A stretch of DNA of 48,258 nucleotides from an uncultured Lachnospiraceae bacterium (GCA_910588815.1 CAJUQY010000020.1:1-48258), one strand, 5' to 3'. Positions 33,179 to 41,813 are shown, counted from the stretch's first letter. Notes: generated by a model from the sequence alone, not told the origin. Translations and numbers: made by a program.

Positions 33179-34282
33179 CTAAAGGAAAAAATATCCGATG
33201 AGACCGCCGACAATGCCTCCGAGGAGGCCGGCCATCAGGATCATCACCGCCTGGCCCCCGATGGCCGAGGTGACCCGGATCCCCCCTGTATCATTGATGG
33301 GCGCCGCGCTCCCCCTCTTCGCCCGATACAAAATATTCCTGCACTCCACGGCCCCCGCAAATTCCCAGCCGGCCGCCTCTGCCTCCTTAAGGCTTTGAAC
33401 CTGCCAGTCATTGTTCCGTCCCTCCCAGTCCCGGCTGTCTTTAAACACACTGCCTCCGGCTCTCTTCCTCCGGCGATTGGTCAGATATTTCGTATCCAGC
33501 ATATAAGAAATCTCCTCCGGCTCTCCCTGCGTGAATACAAAGCGGAACACACGCATATTTTTTAAGTGATAACCGGACGCGGAGCGCCGTTCCAGATACC
33601 GCTCCAGACCTCCCACGGTAAAGACCGGACGAAACTTTGTAACCGTATCCTTCTTCCCGTAAATAACCCTCCACTCCTCCAGGGAAAGCTTGAGCTCTCT
33701 GCTATAGCGCTCCTTCCAGCACAGAAGGGTCAGGCAGAAAACCAGACAGGCCATCGTGTAAATCATATCAAAGGCCGAGAACCAGCCGACCTCCCCCTCT
33801 TCGGGCAGAAGCCAAAACAAAAAGGCAAGCCCCTGCATCAGCACACAGACCCATAAGATTATATGGACCTTGCCGGAAAACATTCTGCCGTAGCGCTCCA
33901 CCCGCCTCACCCGATCCTCCGGGCTATCGTAGAGCTCATTGGACCCGTCTGCCTCCCAGTCCTTCGCCAGGTAGTAATTCATGCTCTCATCCCGGCAAAT
34001 CTGCCGCCATCCGGTCTCCACCGCCATATCCATAAAGTCCGACTTCTCCTGGATCTCTTTCCTGGTGGGGTTCTTCTCCAGATCGAACCGCTCCACCTCG
34101 TAGACCGTCCGCTTCGGCTCTCTCTTCTCAAACTCATAACGGACTCCCATACGCATATCAGTAAGGAACCAGCCCTGAATGGACATCTCCTCCAGCCAGG
34201 CCCGTTCTTCCATGGGGCTCACAAACCACCGAAACACTCTTTTCTTTTCCTGTCTGTTCGCCTGCTCATGCTTCCTCGCCAT
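33179..34282 (-). CDS. DUF2812 membrane protein
   Basis: This 367-residue protein has the family start KRVFRWFVSPMEERAWLEEM with MSIQGWFLTDMRMGVRYEFE, repeated once in weaker form (RYLERRSASGYHLKNMRVFR). Membrane segments are visible in the middle (VHIILWVCVLMQGLAFLFWL and MIYTMACLVFCLTLL) and at the end (MILMAGLLGGIVGGLIGYFF). DUF2812 proteins usually sit beside PadR regulators, as here (17-base overlap). Their function is unknown; a link to membrane stress or transporter control is inferred from context. AGGGAGGA precedes the ATG. Confidence 0.88.
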   Translation of the reverse strand: MARKHEQANRQEKKRVFRWFVSPMEERAWLEEMSIQGWFLTDMRMGVRYEFEKREPKRTVYEVERFDLEKNPTRKEIQEKSDFMDMAVETGWRQICRDESMNYYLAKDWEADGSNELYDSPEDRVRRVERYGRMFSGKVHIILWVCVLMQGLAFLFWLLPEEGEVGWFSAFDMIYTMACLVFCLTLLCWKERYSRELKLSLEEWRVIYGKKDTVTKFRPVFTVGGLERYLERRSASGYHLKNMRVFRFVFTQGEPEEISYMLDTKYLTNRRRKRAGGSVFKDSRDWEGRNNDWQVQSLKEAEAAGWEFAGAVECRNILYRAKRGSAAPINDTGGIRVTSAIGGQAVMILMAGLLGGIVGGLIGYFFL

Positions 34283-34613
34283 CTTCCAATCCTCCCTTAA
34301 GGATCTCCAGCCCGTTTTTGAGCTGGTACTTTAACCGCTCCGTCTCCAGGAGCAAAAGCTCTCGCCCCGCCTCCGTAATCCCGTAAGTCTTCTTCCCGCT
34401 CTCCTGGGAGACAATGGAAATCAGCCCGTCCTCCTGGAGCCTTCCCGTCATGGTATAAAGAGTTCCCGTTCCCAGCCGGATCCGTCCCTCCGTCAACTCA
34501 TTCACAAACTGCATAATGGCATAGCCATGTCGTGGCTTCGTCACCGCCAGCAGCGTGTAATAGGTCGTCTCAGTCATGGGCCTGTATTTTTTAAGAAGCG
34601 TCTCTGCCGCCAT
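34266..34613 (-). CDS. PadR-family transcriptional regulator
   Basis: This 115-residue regulator has a winged helix (YYTLLAVTKPRHGYAIMQFV, RLGTGTLYTMTGRLQEDGLI) and a short C-terminal dimer helix, the usual size of PadR-s1 proteins. The ATG at 34613 is chosen because GTGAGGA lies 5 bases upstream and the homology begins there. An in-frame upstream extension exists, but it would encode a DM-rich pentapeptide repeat with no ribosome binding site. It probably represses its own operon with DUF2812, through the repeat at 34637-34696. Confidence 0.9.
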   Translation of the reverse strand: MAAETLLKKYRPMTETTYYTLLAVTKPRHGYAIMQFVNELTEGRIRLGTGTLYTMTGRLQEDGLISIVSQESGKKTYGITEAGRELLLLETERLKYQLKNGLEILKGGLEDGEEA

Positions 34614-34636
34614 ATCTTCCTCACTTTTCCACCGCA

Positions 34637-34696
34637 CATCTATGTCGCGCGTCAACATGTCGCATCTCAACATGTCGTTACTCGACATATCGTCCA
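34637..34696 (-). promoter_or_regulatory. Four 15-bp repeats with PadR-like dyads upstream of the PadR gene
   Basis: Units at 34637, 34652, 34667 and 34682 are each 15 bases with the core CATGTCG. A perfect 6-base dyad, ATGTCG-N5-CGACAT, spans 34672-34688. PadR operators typically contain ATGT...ACAT, so this is a likely autoregulatory site. Its distance of about 25 bases from the start codon fits repression. Confidence 0.55.
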
Positions 34697-34782
34697 TTGA
34701 CATAATAGCACGAAAAAAGAAGCCCGTCAAGAGCTTCCTTAAAATCGGCGCCGTGAAAATCAAGCTTAAAGATTTTTGTCAT

Positions 34783-34960
34783 TCACTGTACAAGTCTCAG
34801 ATAGCCGGCCAATGCACAGAGCGGCACATTTGTCATCCACTCCTGCTTGTTTTCCTTCTTGGGACTGTCAGGCCGAATCCCCCGCTCCGATGTCGTTGCA
34901 TACGGAAAATTCAGGAAAGTTTGGCGCCCCGGCATACCAATTTGGCCGTCCCTCTGGCAT
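34783..34960 (-). other. Possible small, frame-disrupted gene downstream of the pilus-operon regulator
   Basis: From ATG 34960, with GGAGGAGAGG upstream, 30 residues begin MPEGRPNWYAGAPNFPEF and stop at 34868. A second frame then carries a protein-like tail (PKKENKQEWMTNVPLCALAG then YLRLVQ) to a stop at 34783. They may be halves of one small protein broken by a frameshift, or one short peptide plus chance. I recognise neither half. The rest of 34700-34996 shows no other gene. Confidence 0.3.
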
Positions 34961-34995
34961 CCTCTCTCCTCCCTCCTTGCCGGAGTCAAAATTCC

Positions 34996-36213
34996 CTACT
35001 CCTCAATCGGACACAACACACTGTTCACATGATATTTGACTCCGATGCGCTGACGCCCGATCACAAATTTCTCATTGATCCGCCTTTGGACCGCCTGACA
35101 GTTTTCCCTGGTTGTATTCACCAAAAGCATCAAATACTGCCCTCTTCCATAACGGCACACCGTATCCCCCCTCCTGACAGAATGGCAGATAGATACTTCC
35201 AGCCGTTCCGCCAGCTCTTCCAGGATCGTTCCCTCTTTCATCGGCCGTCCTCTGCTGTCCATAATCGTGCAGAGCATCAGATAGACAGACTGGCCGCCCC
35301 GCTCCATTATCCGCTTTACCATATGGTAAATCCCCCGAAACTCCGGATAGGCACACAGATAGCCGCCTTCTCTCACTTCAGTCCCTTCCGCCAATTCCTC
35401 CTGGATTGCATCCAAAAGGGCGTACTGGTGGTTCATCTGTTTCCCCAGCCGCTCCAGCAGCTTCTCCAGCCGGCCATCCGGCCTGACCCCCTGTTCCTGG
35501 ACATAAAGCTCCACCGTATCGTCGTACAGCTTCCTCGCCTCCTCATACTGTCCCATAGAGGTGTAGGCTTCCATGATCAGGACTTCCCAGTCCGCAAAAG
35601 GACTGACCGCGGCAGCATGTGTCCCAAGCTTTTTCAGGCAGGGCCAGTCCTGTCGTTCCCGGAGCAGCTCTGCCGCCTCCTCCACGGCCCCGAAAAACAT
35701 TTGTCTGAACCGTCTGGCCTCCTGAGCCGCCCAGATAACCGCCGCCTGCTGAGGCAAAAACTCTCCTCTGTAGAGATAACAGGCTTCTAAAAGATATCTC
35801 AGCTTCGTTCTTGAGTGTTCTTCCTTCTCTGCCTTTTGGATAAGCTCTTCAAATCTGGCAGAATCCTCCGAAACGGCAATTTTCTCCGTCCAGTAATAAA
35901 TCCCCTTTTTTTGTACAATGTAAGAAACATCCGGCAGGCAGGCCTTTTGCAGCTTCTTCTTAGCATTATAAATCACACTTCGCATAGCGTTGTGGATATT
36001 GTCAATTTCCCGCTCACCAAACAAAACCTCCTCCAGAAGCTCCCTGCTCACCCCCTTTTCCCTGTAATGCAAAAGGAGCTGCATCAGATAGACGAACTGA
36101 GATTCCCTGGTTTTCGACGCACCGGCCAGACGTGTCCCCTTCCATGTCATAGAAAATCCACCGAACATTTGTACCTGCAGGGTCTCTCTTTCTTCGTCCT
36201 TTTTATACTCCAT
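34996..36213 (-). CDS. BTAD (SARP-like) transcriptional regulator with a degenerate GGDEF-like C-terminus
   Basis: This 405-residue protein is the last gene of the fibre operon. The N-terminus LQVQMFGGFSMTWKGTRL to about residue 90 is an OmpR-type winged helix (NAMRSVIYNAKKKLQKAC); residues about 110-250 are the TPR-like BTAD helices (ARKLYDDTVELYVQEQGVRP). From about 280, YPEFRGIYHMVKRIMER, then VSICHSVRRGDTVCRYGRGQ and YLMLLVNTTRENCQAVQRRI follow the GGDEF layout, but the signature loop is RYGRGQY in place of GGDEF, so no cyclase activity is expected. It overlaps the signal peptidase gene by 11 bases. It may sense a nucleotide and control the operon. Confidence 0.78.
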   Translation of the reverse strand: MEYKKDEERETLQVQMFGGFSMTWKGTRLAGASKTRESQFVYLMQLLLHYREKGVSRELLEEVLFGEREIDNIHNAMRSVIYNAKKKLQKACLPDVSYIVQKKGIYYWTEKIAVSEDSARFEELIQKAEKEEHSRTKLRYLLEACYLYRGEFLPQQAAVIWAAQEARRFRQMFFGAVEEAAELLRERQDWPCLKKLGTHAAAVSPFADWEVLIMEAYTSMGQYEEARKLYDDTVELYVQEQGVRPDGRLEKLLERLGKQMNHQYALLDAIQEELAEGTEVREGGYLCAYPEFRGIYHMVKRIMERGGQSVYLMLCTIMDSRGRPMKEGTILEELAERLEVSICHSVRRGDTVCRYGRGQYLMLLVNTTRENCQAVQRRINEKFVIGRQRIGVKYHVNSVLCPIEE

Positions 36214-36757
36214 CCCCCTTTTCCCCTCCCTGTTTTTCCAGGATTCCCCCCAGCATACGAAGCAATACTCCGCCAACGGCAAACAGCACCGCGTAAATTT
36301 TTCCGGCCGTGCCGGACAGCACCGTCATCAATACCCCCGCATAGGGAATATGGAAAATTTCTTTCCCAATCAGGCTCCCGTAGGGCGTCGGCGTCATATC
36401 CTCCGTCCGGTTGGCATCTCCCTTGGTAATAAATTCTTTTTCTTCCGGATGATTCTGGGCAACCCGGTGTGTGATCACCGAACCGTTTTTCTGAAAAGCA
36501 ATGATATCCCCTGTCTCAATCTCCTCCGGAGAAGCCGCTTTCACATAAATGGCACTGCCCACGGGAATCGCCGGCTCCATGCTCCCGCTGACCACCTCAT
36601 AAACCTCCCAGCCGACCGCCCTCGGAAGCGTCAGAGGCAGAAAAGCCAGAATAATTGCGATTAAAATAAAGGTTCCGATAAACCTGCAAAGGGCAGGAAA
36701 TCGTTTCCTGCTCCTTTTTCCGGAAGAACCTTCCGGCTGCATTGATTCTATTGTCAT
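36203..36757 (-). CDS. sipW: SipW-type signal peptidase I
   Basis: This 184-residue enzyme has one membrane segment before the catalytic site (FIGTFILIAIILAFLPLTLP), the nucleophile Ser in YEVVSGSMEPAIPVGS, and His in place of Lys as the base (VITHRVAQN). This is the ER/archaeal-type form found in SipW. KGDANRTEDMTPTPYGSLIG is the following conserved box. A C-terminal membrane segment is present, as in SipW. In Bacillus, SipW cleaves TasA and TapA. Here it lies in an operon with two proteins bearing SipW-like signal peptides (38488-39785), its probable substrates. ATG 36757 overlaps the upstream stop by 4 bases. Confidence 0.9.
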   Translation of the reverse strand: MTIESMQPEGSSGKRSRKRFPALCRFIGTFILIAIILAFLPLTLPRAVGWEVYEVVSGSMEPAIPVGSAIYVKAASPEEIETGDIIAFQKNGSVITHRVAQNHPEEKEFITKGDANRTEDMTPTPYGSLIGKEIFHIPYAGVLMTVLSGTAGKIYAVLFAVGGVLLRMLGGILEKQGGEKGDGV

Positions 36758-37698
36758 GATTTGCTTTCCTTTTTCTTTCTCTTGCGGAACAATAAGAAAT
36801 ACCACAAAGCTGCTCCTGCGATTGCCGCTCCTGCCACAAGAATCACCGGCACCGGGATTCCCAAAAGCGTTGCGTTTCCGCTGAAAATACCTCCTGCCAA
36901 CGGTACATCTTCATCGTCCAGATCCTTGATTTCCTCAGGCAGATCAGACAGCGGCACATTCTCCTCATCAATATCCCGGGCATCATCCTCTGTCCCGTTC
37001 TCATTGCCCGGATTCGGTGCAGCGGGCACTTCCTCCTCCGGTATCACAGTGGCCACCTCTTCCGGCGCTGCAGGCGCAGGGGCCGGTACCGCAGGAGCTT
37101 CCTGGGTCGGCGCCGAGGACGTTTCCGTCTCCGGCTGCGCGGCCGCGGGAATGGGCGTATACACAAAAGTAAATTCATTATCCGCCGCATTCGCGGACAA
37201 AGTCTGTGTCAGATTATAAGCCTGGGGACGGTAATCGTCTATATAAAGATAGGCAACCACCGGCTTATCCCCCACATTTCCGTAATAAGTTTCGCTCTCG
37301 GCCAGGGCATTTCCCGCCTCATCCACATAATTGACTGTGTAAGAAGTCCTGTTGCCCCAAATCCCGTAGGCCACTACATAGTCCTGATCCTCCGTCACCG
37401 TGAAGGTCAGCCTGCCGACAGTATTGTTGTCCTCTCCGCTTCGGCGGATCCCCTTGAAATAATATTTGCTTCCGTCCTTTAACACTACGGAATTCCGATT
37501 AAATGTAACCTGATCCCCGTAATGAAGGCCCTCGAGAACCACCACCTCTTCCCCGTTCAGAGATCCCTGCCGGCCGGAGAAAAAGCGCACCTTATAGGTA
37601 TAAGGCCCCGTCCCCTCAGCCGCCAGAGCGGAAATGGCAAAAAGGCAGAGCATGCAAAACGAAACCGACATACAAAAAAACCGTCTCCATCTTTTCAT
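36754..37698 (-). CDS. Surface protein with MucBP-like repeat and C-terminal membrane anchor
   Basis: This 314-residue protein has a signal peptide (MKRWRRFFCMSVSFCMLCLF, then SALAAEG), two beta-rich domains (YTYKVRFFSGRQGSLNG; YTVNYVDEAGNALAESETYY, the latter like MucBP), a Pro/Ala/Glu linker, then VPLAGG followed by a membrane segment (IPVPVILVAGAAIAGAALWY) and a basic end RKRKKKESKS. VPLAGG in front of the segment may be a variant sortase motif. Start ATG 37698 follows GGGAG. It overlaps both neighbours by 4 bases, strictly operonic. Confidence 0.75.
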   Translation of the reverse strand: MKRWRRFFCMSVSFCMLCLFAISALAAEGTGPYTYKVRFFSGRQGSLNGEEVVVLEGLHYGDQVTFNRNSVVLKDGSKYYFKGIRRSGEDNNTVGRLTFTVTEDQDYVVAYGIWGNRTSYTVNYVDEAGNALAESETYYGNVGDKPVVAYLYIDDYRPQAYNLTQTLSANAADNEFTFVYTPIPAAAQPETETSSAPTQEAPAVPAPAPAAPEEVATVIPEEEVPAAPNPGNENGTEDDARDIDEENVPLSDLPEEIKDLDDEDVPLAGGIFSGNATLLGIPVPVILVAGAAIAGAALWYFLLFRKRKKKESKS

Positions 37699-38477
37699 CC
37701 TACGCTCCCCTCCTTCTTCCTCCTCTTGCCCTCTCTCCACTGGAAGACACAAAACAGCAGCAGCACGAGTCCGCTTCCGGTCATGGCCACGGCCAAAAGC
37801 ACCGGACGGCTCTCGTCACCTGTCTTAATCAGCTTCCCCGGTGTTTTCGGTGTCCCGGGGGTCTCAGGTGTCTCAGGCGCCGCCGGAGTATCGCCCCGAA
37901 GCTCCACCGCAAAATTCATCTGCAAATCCGCCAGCGTATCCTGATAATCATTTCCCTGGGTCTCTCCATCCAGGGCGACCTCCAAAGTAACCGTTCCCTT
38001 CTGCCCGCTTCCCAGGGTATCCAGATAAAAATAATCCTGCAGGGCATTGGTCGCCTCATGGAGGCCCTCCCCTGCCGCGCCCGCATTCTCACCGCCGACA
38101 GTCTCACTGTCAAAGAGCACGGTTTCTGTACCGTTCTTATCTGTATAAGTCAGACGGTACGTGTATGCGCCGCCGCCGGTGGCCGAATTGGCGCTCCTGT
38201 CCTCCAAAGAATAAAGGACCTTATTCGTCATATACCAGTCTGTGGTTTCCTTGTGCTCATTTTCAAGCTTTAACTCAATGAATATATTATCGCCTGGCTG
38301 TAAACCACTCACCACCTCGTCCAGGTCAGCTGTCTTAAAGGTACTCTCCATCTCCTCCTCAGGAGTGAAGGCCACATGCCAGTTATCATCGCCATAATAG
38401 GTTTCCGCATGGGCAACGGTGATACATCCGAGAAACAGCCCAAGCGCCAAAACCAAACCAATTCCTTTCTTTCCCAT
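37695..38477 (-). CDS. Sortase-anchored surface protein (LIKTG motif)
   Basis: This is a 260-residue exported protein. The signal peptide is MGKKGIGLVLALGLFLGCIT, cleaved about AHAETYY. The body holds an all-beta domain (DNIFIELKLENEHKETTDWY and AYTYRLTYTDKNGTETVLFD). A Pro/Thr linker with repeated PETP/GTPKTPG leads to LIKTGDES, a close variant of LPxTG, then a membrane segment (VLLAVAMTGSGLVLLLFCVF) and a basic tail. The sortase or a housekeeping sortase would attach it to the wall. AAGGAGGA precedes the ATG. Two near-repeated turns in the linker suggest replication slippage. Confidence 0.78.
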   Translation of the reverse strand: MGKKGIGLVLALGLFLGCITVAHAETYYGDDNWHVAFTPEEEMESTFKTADLDEVVSGLQPGDNIFIELKLENEHKETTDWYMTNKVLYSLEDRSANSATGGGAYTYRLTYTDKNGTETVLFDSETVGGENAGAAGEGLHEATNALQDYFYLDTLGSGQKGTVTLEVALDGETQGNDYQDTLADLQMNFAVELRGDTPAAPETPETPGTPKTPGKLIKTGDESRPVLLAVAMTGSGLVLLLFCVFQWREGKRRKKEGSVG

Positions 38478-38487
38478 GCGATCCTCC

Positions 38488-39270
38488 TTAATTCAGGCTC
38501 AGCATGCCATTGCTGACAGTCACGTTTTTCCCCCATGCACTTAAGATTGCATCCTCTGCATTGTGCTCCTGCACGGCATCCACCTTCGCCTCAATCCGAA
38601 ACTGCATCCCGTCGTAATCATAGGTGGTGGTAATGGTCGTATACCCACCTGTCTCTTCCACCTTCTGATGCACCTTCGTAGCGACCATGTCATCAATGGT
38701 GAGCGTATCGGCAAACAACGGAGTCTCCGACACCCCCTCGCCCTCGGCATACAAAAGCTTATTGTAATACAACACGGTCCGTTCCGGTGTGGATGCCGCC
38801 TCGTCCAACAGCCAATCCGTATCCAGATTGACCAGGTGGAGATCAATAAGCTCCGGGGACAGATTCTGCAGTTTCGTCCCATCCCCATCCGTCCAATACT
38901 TATAGATCGTCACACGGACATACTGATTAATGGTTCCGCTGTTGGCCACATTCAGCTCTTCCTGATAAGTCTTCCCCAGCTTCAAGGGCTCCCCGTCGTC
39001 CAGCATATGTGAAAGGAGAACGCCTGTATTCTCGTTCCAGCTTCCGTTGGCAGAGCTGTTATAATCCCGCCAGGAAACCCGCTCCCCGTTCTCTTGAAGG
39101 GAAACTCCGATATCATACATCTGCACTCTTGATGCATAAGTCTCGGAATAGTAAGTCAGCGCCGCCCTCGTGCCCTCCACAGAACCAAAAATCAAAAGGA
39201 TCATGGCGGCTGCGAACATCACCGCCGTCACTGCAGGCGGAAAAAGCTTTTTAGGTCTTCTCAACTTCAC
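38488..39270 (-). CDS. SipW-dependent (TasA/CalY-like) secreted subunit, larger
   Basis: This 260-residue protein starts at GTG 39270, overlapping the upstream stop (GTGA). Its leader (KLFPPAVTAVMFAAAMILLI with FGSVEGTRAALTYYSETYAS) has the early-mature pattern of SipW substrates, with an aromatic after the cleavage region. The mature part is beta-rich: LKLGKTYQEELNVANSGTIN and QYVRVTIYKYWTDGDGTKLQ, as in TasA/camelysin-like fibre subunits. No sorting signal is present. It is probably secreted and assembled. Assignment rests on leader type and operon; the fold is an inference. Confidence 0.68.
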   Translation of the reverse strand: MKLRRPKKLFPPAVTAVMFAAAMILLIFGSVEGTRAALTYYSETYASRVQMYDIGVSLQENGERVSWRDYNSSANGSWNENTGVLLSHMLDDGEPLKLGKTYQEELNVANSGTINQYVRVTIYKYWTDGDGTKLQNLSPELIDLHLVNLDTDWLLDEAASTPERTVLYYNKLLYAEGEGVSETPLFADTLTIDDMVATKVHQKVEETGGYTTITTTYDYDGMQFRIEAKVDAVQEHNAEDAILSAWGKNVTVSNGMLSLN

Positions 39271-39785
39271 GATTCCTCGCCTCCTTCCACTCTGACACTG
39301 TCAAGGACTTCATCCCAGTCGGCCCGGGGCGTCCCGTCCGCGTCATACCTGACCGGCGCGCTTTCATAGACCACAACCACATGGAAGCTGTCGCCCTCTT
39401 TTGCATCCTTCGGAATGTTTCCGATCCGGACAAGCAGCTCTTCTGTGGAATCTCCCGCTTTTAAAATGTCACTATAATAGTAGTAGCCGTCCGAACCCGG
39501 TGTCCATTTTCCCGATGCGTCTGAATAATCCACCGTATATGCGCTTCCGCAAAATGCCTTTGCCCGGATATATACCGGCTCCTTAGAATCCTCGGCGGCT
39601 GTGATCACCACATGCTTCACCCACTGGTCAAACTCCTCCCTGACCTCCGTCCGGTCGCCCAGCTCGATGGTGTAGCCCCCGGCCGCCTCCGCAAAGGTCG
39701 TAAAATACGCCCATGCCTCCCCGATTCCGGCAGTCAGGATCGCAGCCAGAGCGAGAGCAACCAGGATATTCATTCTCTTTTTCAT
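39267..39785 (-). CDS. SipW-dependent (TasA/CalY-like) secreted subunit, smaller
   Basis: This 172-residue protein has an obvious SipW-type leader: NILVALALAAILTAGIGEAW followed by AYFTTFAEAAGGYTIELGD, the AYFT...E...G motif of the family. The mature part (VKHVVITAAEDSKEPVYIRA and SDILKAGDSTEELLVRIGNI) resembles the CalY/TasA jelly roll. TAGGAGGAG precedes the ATG. It is 12 bases downstream of the CnaB protein. Its stop overlaps the next subunit. Together with the larger partner and the peptidase it forms a TasA-like set. Confidence 0.78.
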   Translation of the reverse strand: MKKRMNILVALALAAILTAGIGEAWAYFTTFAEAAGGYTIELGDRTEVREEFDQWVKHVVITAAEDSKEPVYIRAKAFCGSAYTVDYSDASGKWTPGSDGYYYYSDILKAGDSTEELLVRIGNIPKDAKEGDSFHVVVVYESAPVRYDADGTPRADWDEVLDSVRVEGGEES

Positions 39786-39797
39786 ATCCGTCTCCTC

Positions 39798-40898
39798 CTA
39801 TTCTACTTTCTGGGCAGGATCGGACTTCCAATCCCATCCGTCATATTTACCGCTGCCTGTATAATCAAATTGATTGATGATCCCGTGTCCGCCCTTCCGT
39901 TCTTCCGTATAATCGTTGATAAACTCTGCTCTTACAAAATCCTCCGCCGCAATCTGCACGGTCTGTTCCTTCGCCGATTCCAGTTCATAAGTACCGCCCT
40001 CATAAATCTCCGTCACCGTCACGCGTGCCCCCGCCGGAATCTTATTCTCGATGCGGATGCTCTGCTGCCCTGCCTCCGTGAAAATCAGGCTTTCCACATC
40101 GCTGTAGACCGTCTCGCCGCCCAAAACCGCCTCAATCTGAAACACAAAAATTCCCGGTTCCCTGGTCTCGTAGGTCCGCAGGGTCTTCACAATCTCCAGG
40201 GAGCCGTATCGGTTCTCCTGCATAGGTTTCAGATAAGCCGTCACATCATAGATCCAATCCCCCGGATCCGCCGTATTCGCCCCACCGTCAGCCGTCGGAT
40301 CCTTCATGGGAAGCGATACCAGCTGCGGGTTAAATGTATAGATGTTCTGAGAGGACCGCGCCCATGTAACAAGGCTTTCTTCCCCTGCATCATCCTTTTG
40401 GACCATCGTATAATCTTCCAGCGCCTGGCCTCTCGCAACCATCAGATACAGACCGCCGGAAAGTTCCCCCAGCTTTTCACCGGGCTTCACCGTCTTTACA
40501 GCAGTATCCGGATTTTCCGGATCCAGAGCCATAAAGGCAGCCTCCTGTGCCAGGCTCCCCCAATCGCTCTCCGCAATTTCATCCGGGAGAGACAGTCCCT
40601 CATAAAACTTCTCCTGCTTATAAAAATAAGTATTCACCCCCGGTGTCTTTCCCGCCGTCGCCACCTGATACAGATCCACGACGATATCTGCTTTCTGCAA
40701 ATCCTCCAGCCACTCCTGTGTCGCGCCCGGCTGAACCACCTCCACCGTCAGGGAGCATTTGTTTTTCTCAAGGTCAATCTGGGTTCTGTCCTCCGTCCCC
40801 CGAGCCCCCTCCACGGCGCCGCTGACCACGGGGCTTGTAAGGCACAGGCCAAAGGCCAGCAAAAGCGCCGCAGCCGGATAAATTCCCTTTTTTTTCAT
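39798..40898 (-). CDS. CnaB-domain pilus protein without a wall anchor
   Basis: This 366-residue exported protein has a signal peptide (KKKGIYPAAALLLAFGLCLT), a pilin-like N-terminal domain (IVVDLYQVATAGKTPG, GELSGGLYLMVARGQ), and a CnaB-type domain (GSLEIVKTLRTYETREPGIF with Lys for an isopeptide bond, ending TVTEIYEGGTYEL). It ends in GKYDGWDWKSDPAQKVE with no LPxTG, membrane segment or basic tail. Minor pilins normally have one, so it may be attached by other means or have lost its end. ATG 40898 follows AAGGAGGG. It is 21 bases below the sortase gene. Confidence 0.72.
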   Translation of the reverse strand: MKKKGIYPAAALLLAFGLCLTSPVVSGAVEGARGTEDRTQIDLEKNKCSLTVEVVQPGATQEWLEDLQKADIVVDLYQVATAGKTPGVNTYFYKQEKFYEGLSLPDEIAESDWGSLAQEAAFMALDPENPDTAVKTVKPGEKLGELSGGLYLMVARGQALEDYTMVQKDDAGEESLVTWARSSQNIYTFNPQLVSLPMKDPTADGGANTADPGDWIYDVTAYLKPMQENRYGSLEIVKTLRTYETREPGIFVFQIEAVLGGETVYSDVESLIFTEAGQQSIRIENKIPAGARVTVTEIYEGGTYELESAKEQTVQIAAEDFVRAEFINDYTEERKGGHGIINQFDYTGSGKYDGWDWKSDPAQKVE

Positions 40899-40919
40899 GT
40901 TCTGTCCCTCCTTCACTTA

Positions 40920-41813
40920 TCATAAAACACCATTGCGACCGTCTTCATTTCTTCTCAACTCTTCCAATAGCTCCCTGGTAGTCTTTTTAGCCCTCCGAAG
41001 ACGGCAGTAAACCCATACTCCCAAAACAACCAACAGCACAATCGGAATCCCAGTTGTCAAAACCACCTGATAAACCGGCAGCTTCACCGCTTCCGCCCTG
41101 ACCTCATGGGTCTCCTCCAGGTTCTGGACTCTCGTCCCCCGTACCAGGATCCGATGACTGTTAATCCCATAAGGAGTACAGGTAATCAGCGTACAGTAAT
41201 CCTGGCTATCCATAATCATCAGATCCTGCTGCTCTGCCGGGAGTACAACCCGGATCTGGTCTACCTGATAGGTGATTTTTTGTCCCAATACCGTCAGGGT
41301 AAATATATCTCCCTCCTCCAGCCGGTCCAGGTCGGTAAAGAGCCTTGCGGACGGGAGCCCCCTGTGCCCGGAAATCAGACAATGGGTACTCTCCCCTCCC
41401 ACCGGAAGACTGCTTCCCGGAATATGGCCGATGGCCATCTGAAGCACCGCCTCATCCGTCCCGTGATAGACTGGAAGGCTGACACCGATAGAGGGAATCT
41501 GCACATAGCCCATCATTCCCGTGCCGGAAACATCCAGAAGGGCGTGATATTCCTCCATCTCGCTCTCTGTGAGGACAAATCCCCGGTTTCCGGCCGCAAG
41601 CTTTTCATTGTAAGCGCGGGCCTTTGCAAGCCTCTCCTCGCATTCCTCCTCTGACAACCCATCCACCGTCTCCACATAAGAAGCAATCGCTCTGGACTGA
41701 TGGAGTGAATTCCACCAATCGCTGACTGTCGGATACAGGATTAAGCACAACCCCGCAACTAAAATTATGGATAAGATGAGCTCTATCACATATTTTTTTA
41801 AAAATTTTTTCAT
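40920..41813 (-). CDS. Class C (pilus-type) sortase
   Basis: This 297-residue transpeptidase polymerises pilins. It has an N-terminal membrane segment (VIELILSIILVAGLCLILYP) and a C-terminal one (VVLTTGIPIVLLVVLGVWVY), as in class C enzymes. The catalytic His is in THCLISGHRGLP, the Cys in TLITCTPYGINSHRILVRG, and the Arg in that same stretch. IGVSLPVYHGTDEAVLQMAI is the substrate-groove strand. The lid motif of class C sortases (DP[W/F]) is not obvious: the corresponding stretch has only LLDVSG. It lies downstream of the major pilin and past an intergenic hairpin. Confidence 0.92.
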   Translation of the reverse strand: MKKFLKKYVIELILSIILVAGLCLILYPTVSDWWNSLHQSRAIASYVETVDGLSEEECEERLAKARAYNEKLAAGNRGFVLTESEMEEYHALLDVSGTGMMGYVQIPSIGVSLPVYHGTDEAVLQMAIGHIPGSSLPVGGESTHCLISGHRGLPSARLFTDLDRLEEGDIFTLTVLGQKITYQVDQIRVVLPAEQQDLMIMDSQDYCTLITCTPYGINSHRILVRGTRVQNLEETHEVRAEAVKLPVYQVVLTTGIPIVLLVVLGVWVYCRLRRAKKTTRELLEELRRNEDGRNGVL

